Of a stretch of 64,000 bases of DNA, positions 35,655 to 44,376 are shown one piece after another. A model generated the notes under the pieces. That model worked only from the letters and a program-made list of their open reading frames with translations, was not told where the DNA came from and ran no database searches. Both the position numbers and the translations under genes were made by a program. Position 1 is the stretch's first letter. Each line of letters begins with the position of its first letter. Origin of the DNA: Oxalobacteraceae bacterium (GTDB lineage: Bacteria; Pseudomonadota; Gammaproteobacteria; Burkholderiales; Burkholderiaceae_D). The DNA lies in the NCBI GenBank assembly GCA_030698225.1, contig JAUYNR010000106.1:1-64000 (forward strand), given 5' to 3'.

Positions 35655-35706
35655 TTACCGCATATATTCATTGCGGTAATTAAATATACATATATTAGTA
35701 TATAAA
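35655..35706 (+). repeat. Dispersed AT-rich repeat, copy D
   Basis: TTACCGCA and TGCGGTAA form an 8-bp inverted repeat around TATATTCAT, followed by TAAATATACATATATTAGTAT with the ATAC-N8-GTAT dyad. It lies between the cbtA terminator and the main cob operon. Confidence 0.7.
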
Positions 35707-35708
35707 TA

Positions 35709-35736
35709 CGTCATCGCCGCCTTAACGGCGATGACG
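35709..35736 (-). terminator. Terminator of cbtB-cbtA
   Basis: A perfect 11-bp stem, CGTCATCGCCG and its complement with a 6-nt loop, lies 5 nt past the cbtA stop on the minus strand and is followed by UAUUUAUAU. It separates the cbt unit from the main cob operon. Confidence 0.7.
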
Positions 35737-35741
35737 GATTC

Positions 35742-36524
35742 TTAGACGTTACATCCTGCGTGCTGAACAGTCGCGAACTTCTTGTAAAGCCAGCCCATTA
35801 AGCCACCCAGTGCCAGCCAGAACACCGCATTCGCAATCGTGGTTGCCTGAATGAAAGCCTGCGCCAGTTCGGCCGGTGCTGCGCTGACGTGAACTTCCGG
35901 TTGTGGCGCACCAATCAGATGCGGAACAATCAACAACAATGCGCCGAACAGTTTGAGTTTCCAGTTGCGCGTAAAAATCAGCAGCGATAGTCCGCCCGCC
36001 GTCGCCACTACAGTGCCGAGCCACCATAGCTGCCGATCCGCCAGCGGCGCTGCTTCGGTGCCGGGCACCTCCGGTGGCAGGCCCAAAGACGGAGCAACGA
36101 AAAAAACCGCGTAGCCAGCCAGGCCCCACAACAAGCCGGAACGCCAGCCGCCGGCATCACTGCGCAAGCACAGGGCAGCGCCCAGCAACAGCCCGAAACC
36201 AACTGCCAGACTGATATTCGCCAGCACCGTAAACGCCGTCCGCTCCATGCCATCGGCAGGTTGCCACGCATCCGGCGCATGTTCGTGTTCGTGCGCTTGC
36301 TCAGGCGTATGCGTATGGCCAGGCGCAAGTTCGTGAGGCGCATTTTCGGCATGTGAAGTCGCAACAGCAGCATCGGATACTGCGGCCGCATCCGCAGCTT
36401 CCTCATACACTTCGGCCTTCAATATGATCGGGCTGACCTGGATTTTCTGAACCACAGTCAATGTCAGGCCCGCCAGCACACCTGCCAATGCAGCCGCGGT
36501 AATGATGCGTTTGAACGCCGCCAT
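35742..36524 (-). CDS. cbtA: Cobalt transporter subunit CbtA
   Basis: A 260-residue membrane protein of the CbtA family. It starts with a helix KRIITAAALAGVLAGLTL, has a large periplasmic or cytoplasmic loop with clustered histidines (HTHTPEQAHEHEHAPD), then WGLAGYAVFFVAPSLGLPPEVPGTEAAPL, the family hallmark. CbtA works with CbtB in proposed cobalt uptake. The start is uncertain: the ATG at 36524 fits the family N-terminus, but ATGs at 36542, 36554, 36560 and 36569 are also in frame. Confidence 0.88.
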   Translation of the reverse strand: MAAFKRIITAAALAGVLAGLTLTVVQKIQVSPIILKAEVYEEAADAAAVSDAAVATSHAENAPHELAPGHTHTPEQAHEHEHAPDAWQPADGMERTAFTVLANISLAVGFGLLLGAALCLRSDAGGWRSGLLWGLAGYAVFFVAPSLGLPPEVPGTEAAPLADRQLWWLGTVVATAGGLSLLIFTRNWKLKLFGALLLIVPHLIGAPQPEVHVSAAPAELAQAFIQATTIANAVFWLALGGLMGWLYKKFATVQHAGCNV

Positions 36525-36574
36525 ATTGAGGACGCCTGGCATTGGTATTGGCATATTCATCAGTGACATGCGAA

Positions 36575-36772
36575 TCAATGACAAGGAAAGGCAGCGGAAT
36601 GGCGCGCGTCATGCGCGGCATTATGCAAGGCTGAAGTTTCGGCGAAAGCCGCGCCATACAGCAGCACCAGTCCAAGGCTGCTTGCAAGCAAAACGGGCAT
36701 TACCTTGTCTTCCCAGACAGTTGAGCGGGGCTGCGAGTCGACGTTGTCGACCAAACCAGGTATTGAAGACAT
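36575..36772 (-). CDS. cbtB: Cobalt transporter subunit CbtB
   Basis: A 65-residue protein with one membrane helix (VMPVLLASSLGLVLLYGAAFAE) and a histidine-rich tail HNAAHDARHSAAFPCH, as in CbtB, where it is proposed to bind cobalt. I chose the ATG at 36772 because AAGGAG lies upstream; the longer frame extends into the leader. It is the first gene after a cobalamin riboswitch and is followed by cbtA. Confidence 0.88.
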   Translation of the reverse strand: MSSIPGLVDNVDSQPRSTVWEDKVMPVLLASSLGLVLLYGAAFAETSALHNAAHDARHSAAFPCH

Positions 36773-36954
36773 CTGATACTCCTTCTTGAGGGAAACATCC
36801 AAGCCATGACAACGACCAGCGCAGAGATAGATGACATCCCGATAGCCGATCATCGCCATAAGCGCATGAATAAGCCTGTATGTTAAGAAGGAAGTGACAG
36901 ACGGAGGGCGCAATAGGCCAGCCATCTGCATCGCCCTCCGCGATACAAACTCTA

Positions 36955-37145
36955 CGACAGCTTCAGACTGGTCTCCGGGCTTACGAGTGGAATTCCCTTG
37001 TCGGGTTTTCCTAAATTTGCGCCTTCCCATGCATTGCACAGTGGCGTACTACAAATCTTTTTACTCGATTACCGTTGCGGGGGCAGCGTCGGATTTGCTC
37101 TCTGGTACAGAAAACTTACCGACTTCCCATTTCATTTTGCAGACG
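36955..37145 (-). promoter_or_regulatory. Cobalamin riboswitch upstream of cbtB
   Basis: On the minus strand the conserved AdoCbl riboswitch blocks appear in order: GCTGCCCCCGCAACGGTAA, GCCACTG, GCATGGGAAGGCGC, and the B12 box GTAAGCCCGGAGACCAG. About 180 nt separates it from the cbtB start; the 36773–36954 stretch could hold the expression platform. The other side of this 526-bp gap (37146–37298) shows nothing that I can name. Confidence 0.93.
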
Positions 37146-37298
37146 ACGGTTTGCAAAATACCTGAAGCAATGAAAAATTATTATAGGTGCCGAAGCAGAT
37201 ACTTACAAGCCTATAAAACGCGTTGTTAAGCCAAAGCAGCATCGTTCATGAGGCCTGTAATCCATATGTTTCCAGAGGCAAACACAAACCTCAAACGA

Positions 37299-39260
37299 TC
37301 AGAAATCGTAGCGCGCAGAAAGCTTCAACTGGCGGCCGTTGTCGGGATAAATCCCGCCCCGGCAACTGAAAGCCTGGCTGAAGTAATCCCTGTTGGTCAG
37401 GTTGCTGCCTGCGATCGCCAGCTCCCATGCGCCGAAGCGCTTTGCGTAGCGGCCATCAAGCGTGGTGAAAGAGGGGATGCGTCCCGTGCAAGTATTGTCG
37501 AAATCGCCGCCATAACGTTGCGAATCTACCCACTGCAGGCCGATATTGGCGGTCTGGTCATTGCCTGGCAGCCAGTTCAAACGGACGGACACAGTGTTAT
37601 TCGGCACCAATACCAGTTCGCGACCTGCATTCGGGCCATCAGTGAACTTGGCGGAAACATGCTGCAGGTTGGCCGATAATATGAAAGCGGTTGCCAGTCG
37701 CATGCTGGCTTCAATCTCCACTCCTTGGCGACGGGTCGGGTCGAGGTTAACGTTAGCGCCAAAAAAACCTGCTGTCGGATCAAAGAAAATCTCGTTGTTT
37801 AGCGCATGCCGAAACAGCCTGGCCGTAATTTTTTTGCTGGCGTCGCCGACGCTGCCGCCGATCTCCAAGTCACGCGAGGATTGCGCTTCGAGCGGCGTAT
37901 TGAAGACTGGCGTGAAGCCGTTTTCATCGACATTGGCTACGCGGAAACTCCTGCCGGTCTTGGCGAAGACTTTGACCATAGAAGTGACGTCATAGCTGCC
38001 CTGCAGTTCCCATGCATTCAGCGAGTGCGACTTGGCGTAGTTGGTTCCGCCTACCGGATCGATAGAGTTCTTGTCGAAGATTTCATGGCGCGCGCCTAGT
38101 GCCACGCGGGCTGGACCGACGTGGATTTCGTCACGCGCGTAGACCGCTTTTGATTTCTGTGTTGCATGTTCACGCGAAAACGTACTGTCGGTATCGCGAC
38201 TCCAGTCGAGGAAATCGAATCCAGCGACCAGTTCGTTGGTCATGCTGCCTTGGGCTGTGACATTGCGCACGCGCGGCGAAAACTGGGTCTGCTTTCCCTT
38301 GAAAATAGAGCTAGGCGCACCATCGCTTCCAAAATTAGTGGTTCTTTCTCGGTGCGACAATTCGGCAGCCACTTCCCAAGTGCCAAGTTTGCGCTCGATG
38401 AAAGCCGTATAGCGGTCAGTGTCGATGGAAGCAAAATCATCTGGCTTAAAGGTTTGGCGCGGATTTTCCTCAAATTGCGCCAAAGAAAGCCCGCCCGCCA
38501 AACGGGAATCCTGACGCGCAATATCCACCCGCAAGCCGGCTCGTCCCTCGTTCGAGGCCCATTGCGCGCCGCCGCTGAAATTTTCCTGATCCACCGCATT
38601 GTTGTCACGGTAATTGTCGGACTCCAGCTTGCTGACGTTGGCATCCAGTGAGAAACCCTCCCAGCCTTTCGCAACGGAGGCGCGTACTGCTTTGTGGTTG
38701 AACTGGCCGATTTCGGCTGTCACGGAGCCATGCGTCGCATTCAATTGCGGGCGTTTGGTAATGATATGAATCACGCCGCCAGTCGCGCCATCGCCATACA
38801 AGACGCTGCTGCCGCCGCGCACGAATTCGATGCGTTCGACGGTTTCGATAGGAATGGAAGAAAAAACTGCACCGCCAAATTCGCTTTCCGAAAGTCGGAC
38901 ACCGTCAACCATAACCACCAGATTGTTATCGCTGGTGCTGCCGAAGCCACGCATATCGAGAGAAAAGTCCTGCGTCCCAAAAAAATTCTGGCGGCCATGC
39001 ACACCGCCGATTTTGCGGATCGCCTCATTCACATTGCCGACACCGGCTTCCCGAATTTGGTCGGCAGTGATGACTGTCGCGCCGATCGGGCTGAATGCAG
39101 GATCGTTCGCAAAGCGTGAAGCCGTCACCACCACCGGTGCCAGCGTTTTGTCGTTATGCGTTTGGGCAGATACTGGAGCGATGAAGCAGGCAGACAGGGC
39201 AGAAACCAGCGCAAGCGGCGTCCACGCCGGAATGCGGCTGCGTGATGCAAAAAAATTCAT
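37299..39260 (-). CDS. btuB: TonB-dependent corrinoid receptor (BtuB-like)
   Basis: A 653-residue outer-membrane receptor. It has a signal peptide (cleavage probably after PVSA), a TonB box region APVVVTASRF, a plug domain (VNEAIRKIGGVHGRQ, SLDMRGFG, FVRGGSSVLYGDGATGGVIHI), and a beta-barrel that ends in LKLSARYDF with the terminal Phe required for membrane assembly. The cobalamin riboswitch upstream (39345–39535) and the neighbouring cob cluster make B12 or a precursor the likely substrate. Confidence 0.9.
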   Translation of the reverse strand: MNFFASRSRIPAWTPLALVSALSACFIAPVSAQTHNDKTLAPVVVTASRFANDPAFSPIGATVITADQIREAGVGNVNEAIRKIGGVHGRQNFFGTQDFSLDMRGFGSTSDNNLVVMVDGVRLSESEFGGAVFSSIPIETVERIEFVRGGSSVLYGDGATGGVIHIITKRPQLNATHGSVTAEIGQFNHKAVRASVAKGWEGFSLDANVSKLESDNYRDNNAVDQENFSGGAQWASNEGRAGLRVDIARQDSRLAGGLSLAQFEENPRQTFKPDDFASIDTDRYTAFIERKLGTWEVAAELSHRERTTNFGSDGAPSSIFKGKQTQFSPRVRNVTAQGSMTNELVAGFDFLDWSRDTDSTFSREHATQKSKAVYARDEIHVGPARVALGARHEIFDKNSIDPVGGTNYAKSHSLNAWELQGSYDVTSMVKVFAKTGRSFRVANVDENGFTPVFNTPLEAQSSRDLEIGGSVGDASKKITARLFRHALNNEIFFDPTAGFFGANVNLDPTRRQGVEIEASMRLATAFILSANLQHVSAKFTDGPNAGRELVLVPNNTVSVRLNWLPGNDQTANIGLQWVDSQRYGGDFDNTCTGRIPSFTTLDGRYAKRFGAWELAIAGSNLTNRDYFSQAFSCRGGIYPDNGRQLKLSARYDF

Positions 39261-39344
39261 GATGTCGTTTCAAATAAGAATCCTCCGACCTGCGTCCCCG
39301 CAAGCCGGAATCAACGAAAGTGCGGGTTCGCGCGCTTCCACCTA

Positions 39345-39535
39345 TTCTGGCCGGTATCCGGGCTGACAAGTCAAACCGCTTCACCTTCCCGTGCGGTTTG
39401 CACAGTGGTCCTGAGAGGCGGTCTGTCACCGGAGCTTCACGGCGACGCTTGTTTTACCGTTGCGGGGGCAGCACACGTTGGCCGATGAGGGTGTCATCTG
39501 CGCCGTGTTTCCCGTTTAACTGCGGACATGGGGAT
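39345..39535 (-). promoter_or_regulatory. Cobalamin riboswitch upstream of the TonB receptor gene
   Basis: On the minus strand: GGGAAACACGG at the 5' side, GCTGCCCCCGCAACGG near 39458–39473, CCACTGTGCAAACCGCACGG then GGAAGGTGAAG, and AGCCCGGATACCGG as a degenerate B12 box. It ends about 85 nt before the receptor start. The promoter side of the 543-bp gap (39536–39803), between the two divergent genes, shows no further structure that I recognise. Confidence 0.92.
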
Positions 39536-39803
39536 GTCCGCGGGCACCAAAACGTGCGTATTGTATGCCGCAGCCAGGCTTGCGACAACAGCGCTCCGGG
39601 AAAACTTGTGCGGACATCTTGTCAATCCGCATGGATTGGCGCTGCGGATAGTGTATTTTATTGTTTGCGTGGAGCAAGTATGTTAATTATCAGAACGCTA
39701 CGAAGCAGCCGGAAGCGGCCGGTCCGCATGGCTACTGCGGCAATTGCACACTAAAATTTACTAACAACATGCCCTATATATGTGCGGGGCGGGAAGGGTA
39801 CTC

Positions 39804-40736
39804 ATGAAAATCGCAAACGATGTTACCGCGCTGGTCGGCAATACGCCGCTGGTCCGTATCAACCGCATGGCGCAGGGCGCGGTCGCCACCGTGCTGGCCA
39901 AGCTGGAATTCTACAGTCCGGCGCACAGCGTCAAGGACCGGATTGGCGTATCCATGATCGAGGCTGCGGAACAGGCCGGCATGATCAAGCCTGACACCAT
40001 CATTGTCGAGCCGACCAGCGGCAATACCGGCATCGCGCTGGCCATGGTGTGCGCGGCGCGCGGCTATCGCTGCACGCTGATCATGCCCGACACCATGAGC
40101 CGGGAGCGGCGCATGCTGCTGCGCGCCTACGGAGCGGAACTGGTGCTCACGCCAGGTAGCGAGGGCATGGTCGGGGCGATCAGGAAAGCCGAGGAGCTGG
40201 TGGCTGCCGATGCGCGCTACTTCATGCCGCAACAGTTCAAGAATGCCGCCAATCCGGAAGTGCATCGGCGCACCACGGCCGAAGAAATCTGGAGCGATAC
40301 CGACGGCCGGGTCGATATCCTGGTTGCCGGGGTCGGCACCGGCGGCACCATCACCGGCGTGGGCGAAGTGCTGAAAGCCCGCAAGCCCGGTTTCCAGGCG
40401 ATCGCGGTGGAACCGGATGCGTCGCCGGTGCTGTCGTGCGGCACCAAGGGTCCGCACCCGATCCAGGGGATCGGTGCCGGTTTCGTGCCGGATGTCCTGA
40501 ATACGCAGATTTACGACGAGGTAATCCGGGTCAGGAACAACGACGCGTTCGAATATGCGCGCCGTGCCGCGCGCGAAGAAGGTTTGCTGGTCGGGATTTC
40601 ATCCGGAGCCGCGCTCTGGGCTGCACTGGAAGTGGCGCGCCGCCCGGAGAATGCCGGCAAATTGATCGTCACCATCATTCCGTCCTTTGGCGAGCGCTAC
40701 CTGAGTACCGCGCTGTATGCCGATCTGGTCGATTGA
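39804..40736 (+). CDS. cysK: Cysteine synthase (O-acetylserine sulfhydrylase)
   Basis: A 310-residue fold-type II PLP enzyme that makes cysteine from O-acetylserine and sulfide. The PLP lysine is in [10 protein letters not shown], the substrate loop is [12 protein letters not shown], the phosphate cup is [12 protein letters not shown], and [12 protein letters not shown] favours CysK over CysM. GGAAGGG precedes the ATG at 39804. It is transcribed alone. Confidence 0.93.
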   Translation: MKIANDVTALVGNTPLVRINRMAQGAVATVLAKLEFYSPAHSVKDRIGVSMIEAAEQAGMIKPDTIIVEPTSGNTGIALAMVCAARGYRCTLIMPDTMSRERRMLLRAYGAELVLTPGSEGMVGAIRKAEELVAADARYFMPQQFKNAANPEVHRRTTAEEIWSDTDGRVDILVAGVGTGGTITGVGEVLKARKPGFQAIAVEPDASPVLSCGTKGPHPIQGIGAGFVPDVLNTQIYDEVIRVRNNDAFEYARRAAREEGLLVGISSGAALWAALEVARRPENAGKLIVTIIPSFGERYLSTALYADLVD

Positions 40737-41005
40737 CCACGACAAAAACCCGCAGGGCAGGCTTTGCTGCGCTGCGGTATTTCGGCCTGATTGCAAGATG
40801 GCGCCCTTGCAAACTGGCAGCATCCGCAAGCACCAATAGCGCGAATGCTATTTTCCTGAATTTCCCGTTTTCTTCTTCATATAGCCATTTTCTGGCTAAA
40901 TTATGATGTTTTTGGCAATATTTTTTTCGGAACTGAAGTTTTTTGCGGAAAATCATTCGCGGCTAGATATTATTTTTGTGAATATATTGTATTGAAAAAT
41001 GTAAT

Positions 41006-41033
41006 TTGATTTATATCTTTCTGAGCATATACT
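41006..41033 (+). promoter_or_regulatory. Sigma-70-type promoter for the DUF3563 gene
   Basis: TTGATT (41006–41011) and TATACT (41028–41033) are separated by 16 bp; a start site near 41040 would give a leader of about 38 nt with AGAAGGAG before the ATG at 41078. The rest of the 341-bp gap (40737–41005) is AT-rich, and I see no clear terminator for cysK. Confidence 0.55.
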
Positions 41034-41077
41034 TTGTTTGCAACGCAGCAATTTAGATTACACAGAAGGAGTAAATC

Positions 41078-41407
41078 ATGTCCGTCATTACACGCCAAAC
41101 AAGTAGTTCACCCCTATTTAACGCTCTGCAGCATTTGTGTGCGCATCTGGTTCCGGTTGTACACTATCGTGCTTCCGATGCGGTTGGCGCGACATCCGAC
41201 GCCACTGCCAGCGCCGTTGCAGAGCGCAAGCCGATGGGATTTTTCAAGCGCCTGGGCCAGAGCCTTGAGTGCAGGGAAATGAAAGAGCAGGAAGCTTACC
41301 TGGCCGAATCAGCCGACATTTACGAACTGGAATATCGGATGAAACAACTTGACCATGTGCGTTCTTTCAATGGCAGCCAGTGGTGCAGCAATTCACGCTA
41401 CTACTGA
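41078..41407 (+). CDS. DUF3563 family protein
   Basis: A 109-residue protein. The C-terminal half, with RLGQSLECREMKEQEAYLA followed by ESADIYELEYRMKQLD, is the DUF3563 signature seen in Burkholderiales. The first 50 residues are not conserved-looking. It has a good ribosome binding site. The function is unknown; family members are small, helical and soluble. Confidence 0.75.
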   Translation: MSVITRQTSSSPLFNALQHLCAHLVPVVHYRASDAVGATSDATASAVAERKPMGFFKRLGQSLECREMKEQEAYLAESADIYELEYRMKQLDHVRSFNGSQWCSNSRYY

Positions 41408-41582
41408 TCCGGTTCGATGAAGTGTGTGGTTTTCATGATTTTTCAATTTCGCACTCTACGGTGGAAAATTGAAAGAAATCAAATGTACACGGACGCCGGG
41501 ACTTGGCGCCCAAGTATCTGAGAATGATGCGCTACAACGTTGAGCAACTGATGCCGGTACTACAATTGAATTGAGGCGTGCC

Positions 41583-42431
<849 letters not shown>

Positions 42432-42475
42432 TCAGTGCGCCGCTATCTCGGCAAGGGCGAATGCAGTTTGATAAA

Positions 42476-43315
42476 TCAGGCCGGTACGTAAGCCAGCCGC
42501 ACGTAGATCGGGGCAAATGGCTCAGCCTGGGTAATTTCGATCAGGGTTTCTTTCGCCAGTTCCAGCAATGCGACAAAGTTCACCACCAATACCGGTATGC
42601 CGCGCGTGCTATCGAACAATTCCGAAAACTCGACAAATTTTCTGCCTTGCAAGGCACGCAGAATGCCGGACATGTGTTCGCGCACCGAGAGTTCTTCGCG
42701 GCTGATATGGTGGTGCTGGGTCAGCGTCGCCCGCCTCAGCAGCTCGGACCAGGCCGATTGCAGCTCGATGACGCTGACATCGGCCCAGCGCACCACTACG
42801 CTTTGATCGATATGCACCTGCGGCAGCAGGAAATCGCGCCCCAGTTGCGGCAGCGCGTTGATCTGCAGCGCGGCCAGCTTCATCTGCTCGTATTCCAGCA
42901 GGCGGCGCACCAGTTCGGCACGCGGATCTCCAGCCTCGTCGCCGCCATCGGCCTTCCTGACCGGCAGCAACATGCGTGATTTGATCTCGATCAGCATGGC
43001 TGCCATCAGCAAGTATTCGGCGGCCAGTTCCAGATTATGGATGCGCACCTGCTCTACATATTGCAGGTATTGCCTGGTTACCTGCGCCATCGGAATGTCG
43101 AGGATGTTGAAATTTTGCCTGCGTATCAGGTACAGCAACAGATCCAGCGGCCCTTCGAATGCTTCCAGAAAAATTTCCAGCGCATCCGGCGGGATGTACA
43201 GGTCGGTCGGCATCCGCAACAGCGGCTCGCCGTACAATTTGGCCAGCGCAGTGCTTGCAACCGGACTGTCGTTCGCGGGCGCCTCGGCAACCATGGCTGC
43301 GGCGTTTGCCTGCAT
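42476..43315 (-). CDS. scpA: Segregation and condensation protein A
   Basis: A 279-residue kleisin of the SMC–ScpA–ScpB complex that compacts the chromosome. It has FEGPLDLLLYLIRRQNFNILDIPMAQ near the N-terminus, then EYLLMAAMLIEIKSRMLLP, both hallmarks of ScpA. I chose the ATG at 43315 over a TTG at 43327. It lies 53 bp before panC. scpB is not in the window. Confidence 0.92.
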   Translation of the reverse strand: MQANAAAMVAEAPANDSPVASTALAKLYGEPLLRMPTDLYIPPDALEIFLEAFEGPLDLLLYLIRRQNFNILDIPMAQVTRQYLQYVEQVRIHNLELAAEYLLMAAMLIEIKSRMLLPVRKADGGDEAGDPRAELVRRLLEYEQMKLAALQINALPQLGRDFLLPQVHIDQSVVVRWADVSVIELQSAWSELLRRATLTQHHHISREELSVREHMSGILRALQGRKFVEFSELFDSTRGIPVLVVNFVALLELAKETLIEITQAEPFAPIYVRLAYVPA

Positions 43316-43336
43316 CGTCGGCTGCAACTGTCGTTC

Positions 43337-43546
43337 TTAGTTCTTGTTTTGGTAGACGTAAGCCTGCTGCTTTACACGCGAAGCCTTGTTGCGTTCCTGC
43401 GTATCGAGATCAAGCGGTTCCCTGTCCCACAACAGCGCGCGACCTTCGCGCTGACTTTGTTCGATGTTCGGAATTTGTTGCTTCAGATCCTTGAGAAACA
43501 GGGTTGCTTCGGATTCGTAGCGCTGGAATTGTTTGGAGAGTTTCAT
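43337..43546 (-). CDS. DUF3460 family protein
   Basis: A 69-residue protein with the DUF3460 pattern (ESEATLFLKDLKQQIPNIEQ, then REGRALLWDREPLDL). These small basic proteins are found next to scpA/panC in Burkholderiales. The function is unknown. It is the first gene of the scpA–panC unit. Confidence 0.8.
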   Translation of the reverse strand: MKLSKQFQRYESEATLFLKDLKQQIPNIEQSQREGRALLWDREPLDLDTQERNKASRVKQQAYVYQNKN

Positions 43547-43700
43547 GGTGTGTTTGATCGCCTTGTAAATGCAGGCATTATTCTACCTTGTCTTATCACG
43601 GTTTTAGCCAAAGGAAAAAGTATCGACGCATGGGTGAGTGCGATACAGCCGCGATTGCGTGCTTTTCCGGCGGCAGGATGCCATCAGTTGTTTCTTGTGA

Positions 43701-43755
43701 GTGTATATATACTATTGCATGTATTTTTAAAGTCGCAATGAAACAATGCGGCAAT
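43701..43755 (-). repeat. Dispersed AT-rich repeat, copy E
   Basis: On the minus strand: GCCGCATTGTTTCATTGCG, then TTTAAAAATACATGC, then AATAGTATATATAC. This is collinear with copy D. It is the only notable structure of the 317-bp gap between hyfI and the DUF3460 gene (43547–43863), where the promoter of the DUF3460–scpA–panC unit must also lie. Confidence 0.7.
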
Positions 43756-43863
43756 CAATGCTTTATTCGCCATACTCCATCCATAAGTGATTAAACGCAG
43801 CGTGGCTGCTGGTTTGGCGTTTCGGTGTTCGCTGGTTTGGCGGCCGGCTCGCGCCAGCCGGCA

Positions 43864-44376
43864 TTAAACGCGGGCAGATACCGCTGTCAGAATGCCGCGC
43901 AGAATTTCGACCGGCTTCGGCGGGCACCCCGGCACGGTCACGTCGACCGGGATCACGTTCGAAACGCGACCGCAACTGGCGTAGCTCTCGCCGAAAATGC
44001 CGCCGGTGCACGCACATTCTCCGATTGCGACCACCAGTTTCGGGTCCGGCGTGGCCTCATACGCATGCTTTAACGCAGCCGCCATGTTCTTGGTCACCGG
44101 TCCGGTGACCAGCAGCATGTCGGCATGACGCGGACTGGCAACGAACTTGATGCTCATTCCCTCAATGTTGTAGTAGGGGTTGCCCAGCGCCTGTATCTCC
44201 AGTTCGCAACCATTGCAGGAACCGGCATCGACTTCGCGAATGCACAGCGCGCGTCCGAGAATATGCAGGATCTCGGTTTGGATCTGCGCATGCTCGGTGC
44301 GCCAGGCATCTTCAGGCGGCGGTGCCGTTTCGGCCGGAATGCCGGTATGAACGATTTGTTTCAGAAGTTGCCACAT
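43864..44376 (-). CDS. hyfI: Hydrogenase-4-like small subunit (HyfI/NuoB type)
   Basis: A 170-residue NuoB/HyfI-type protein. The ligands of the cluster proximal to the large subunit appear intact: SCNGCE (Cys54, Cys57), GECACTGG (Cys121 with Cys123 beside it) and PGCPPKPVEIL (Cys151). The Fe-S relay is therefore retained, although the partner large subunit has lost its NiFe site. Its start overlaps the hyfG stop by 1 nt. It is the last gene of the six-gene unit. Confidence 0.88.
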   Translation of the reverse strand: MWQLLKQIVHTGIPAETAPPPEDAWRTEHAQIQTEILHILGRALCIREVDAGSCNGCELEIQALGNPYYNIEGMSIKFVASPRHADMLLVTGPVTKNMAAALKHAYEATPDPKLVVAIGECACTGGIFGESYASCGRVSNVIPVDVTVPGCPPKPVEILRGILTAVSARV

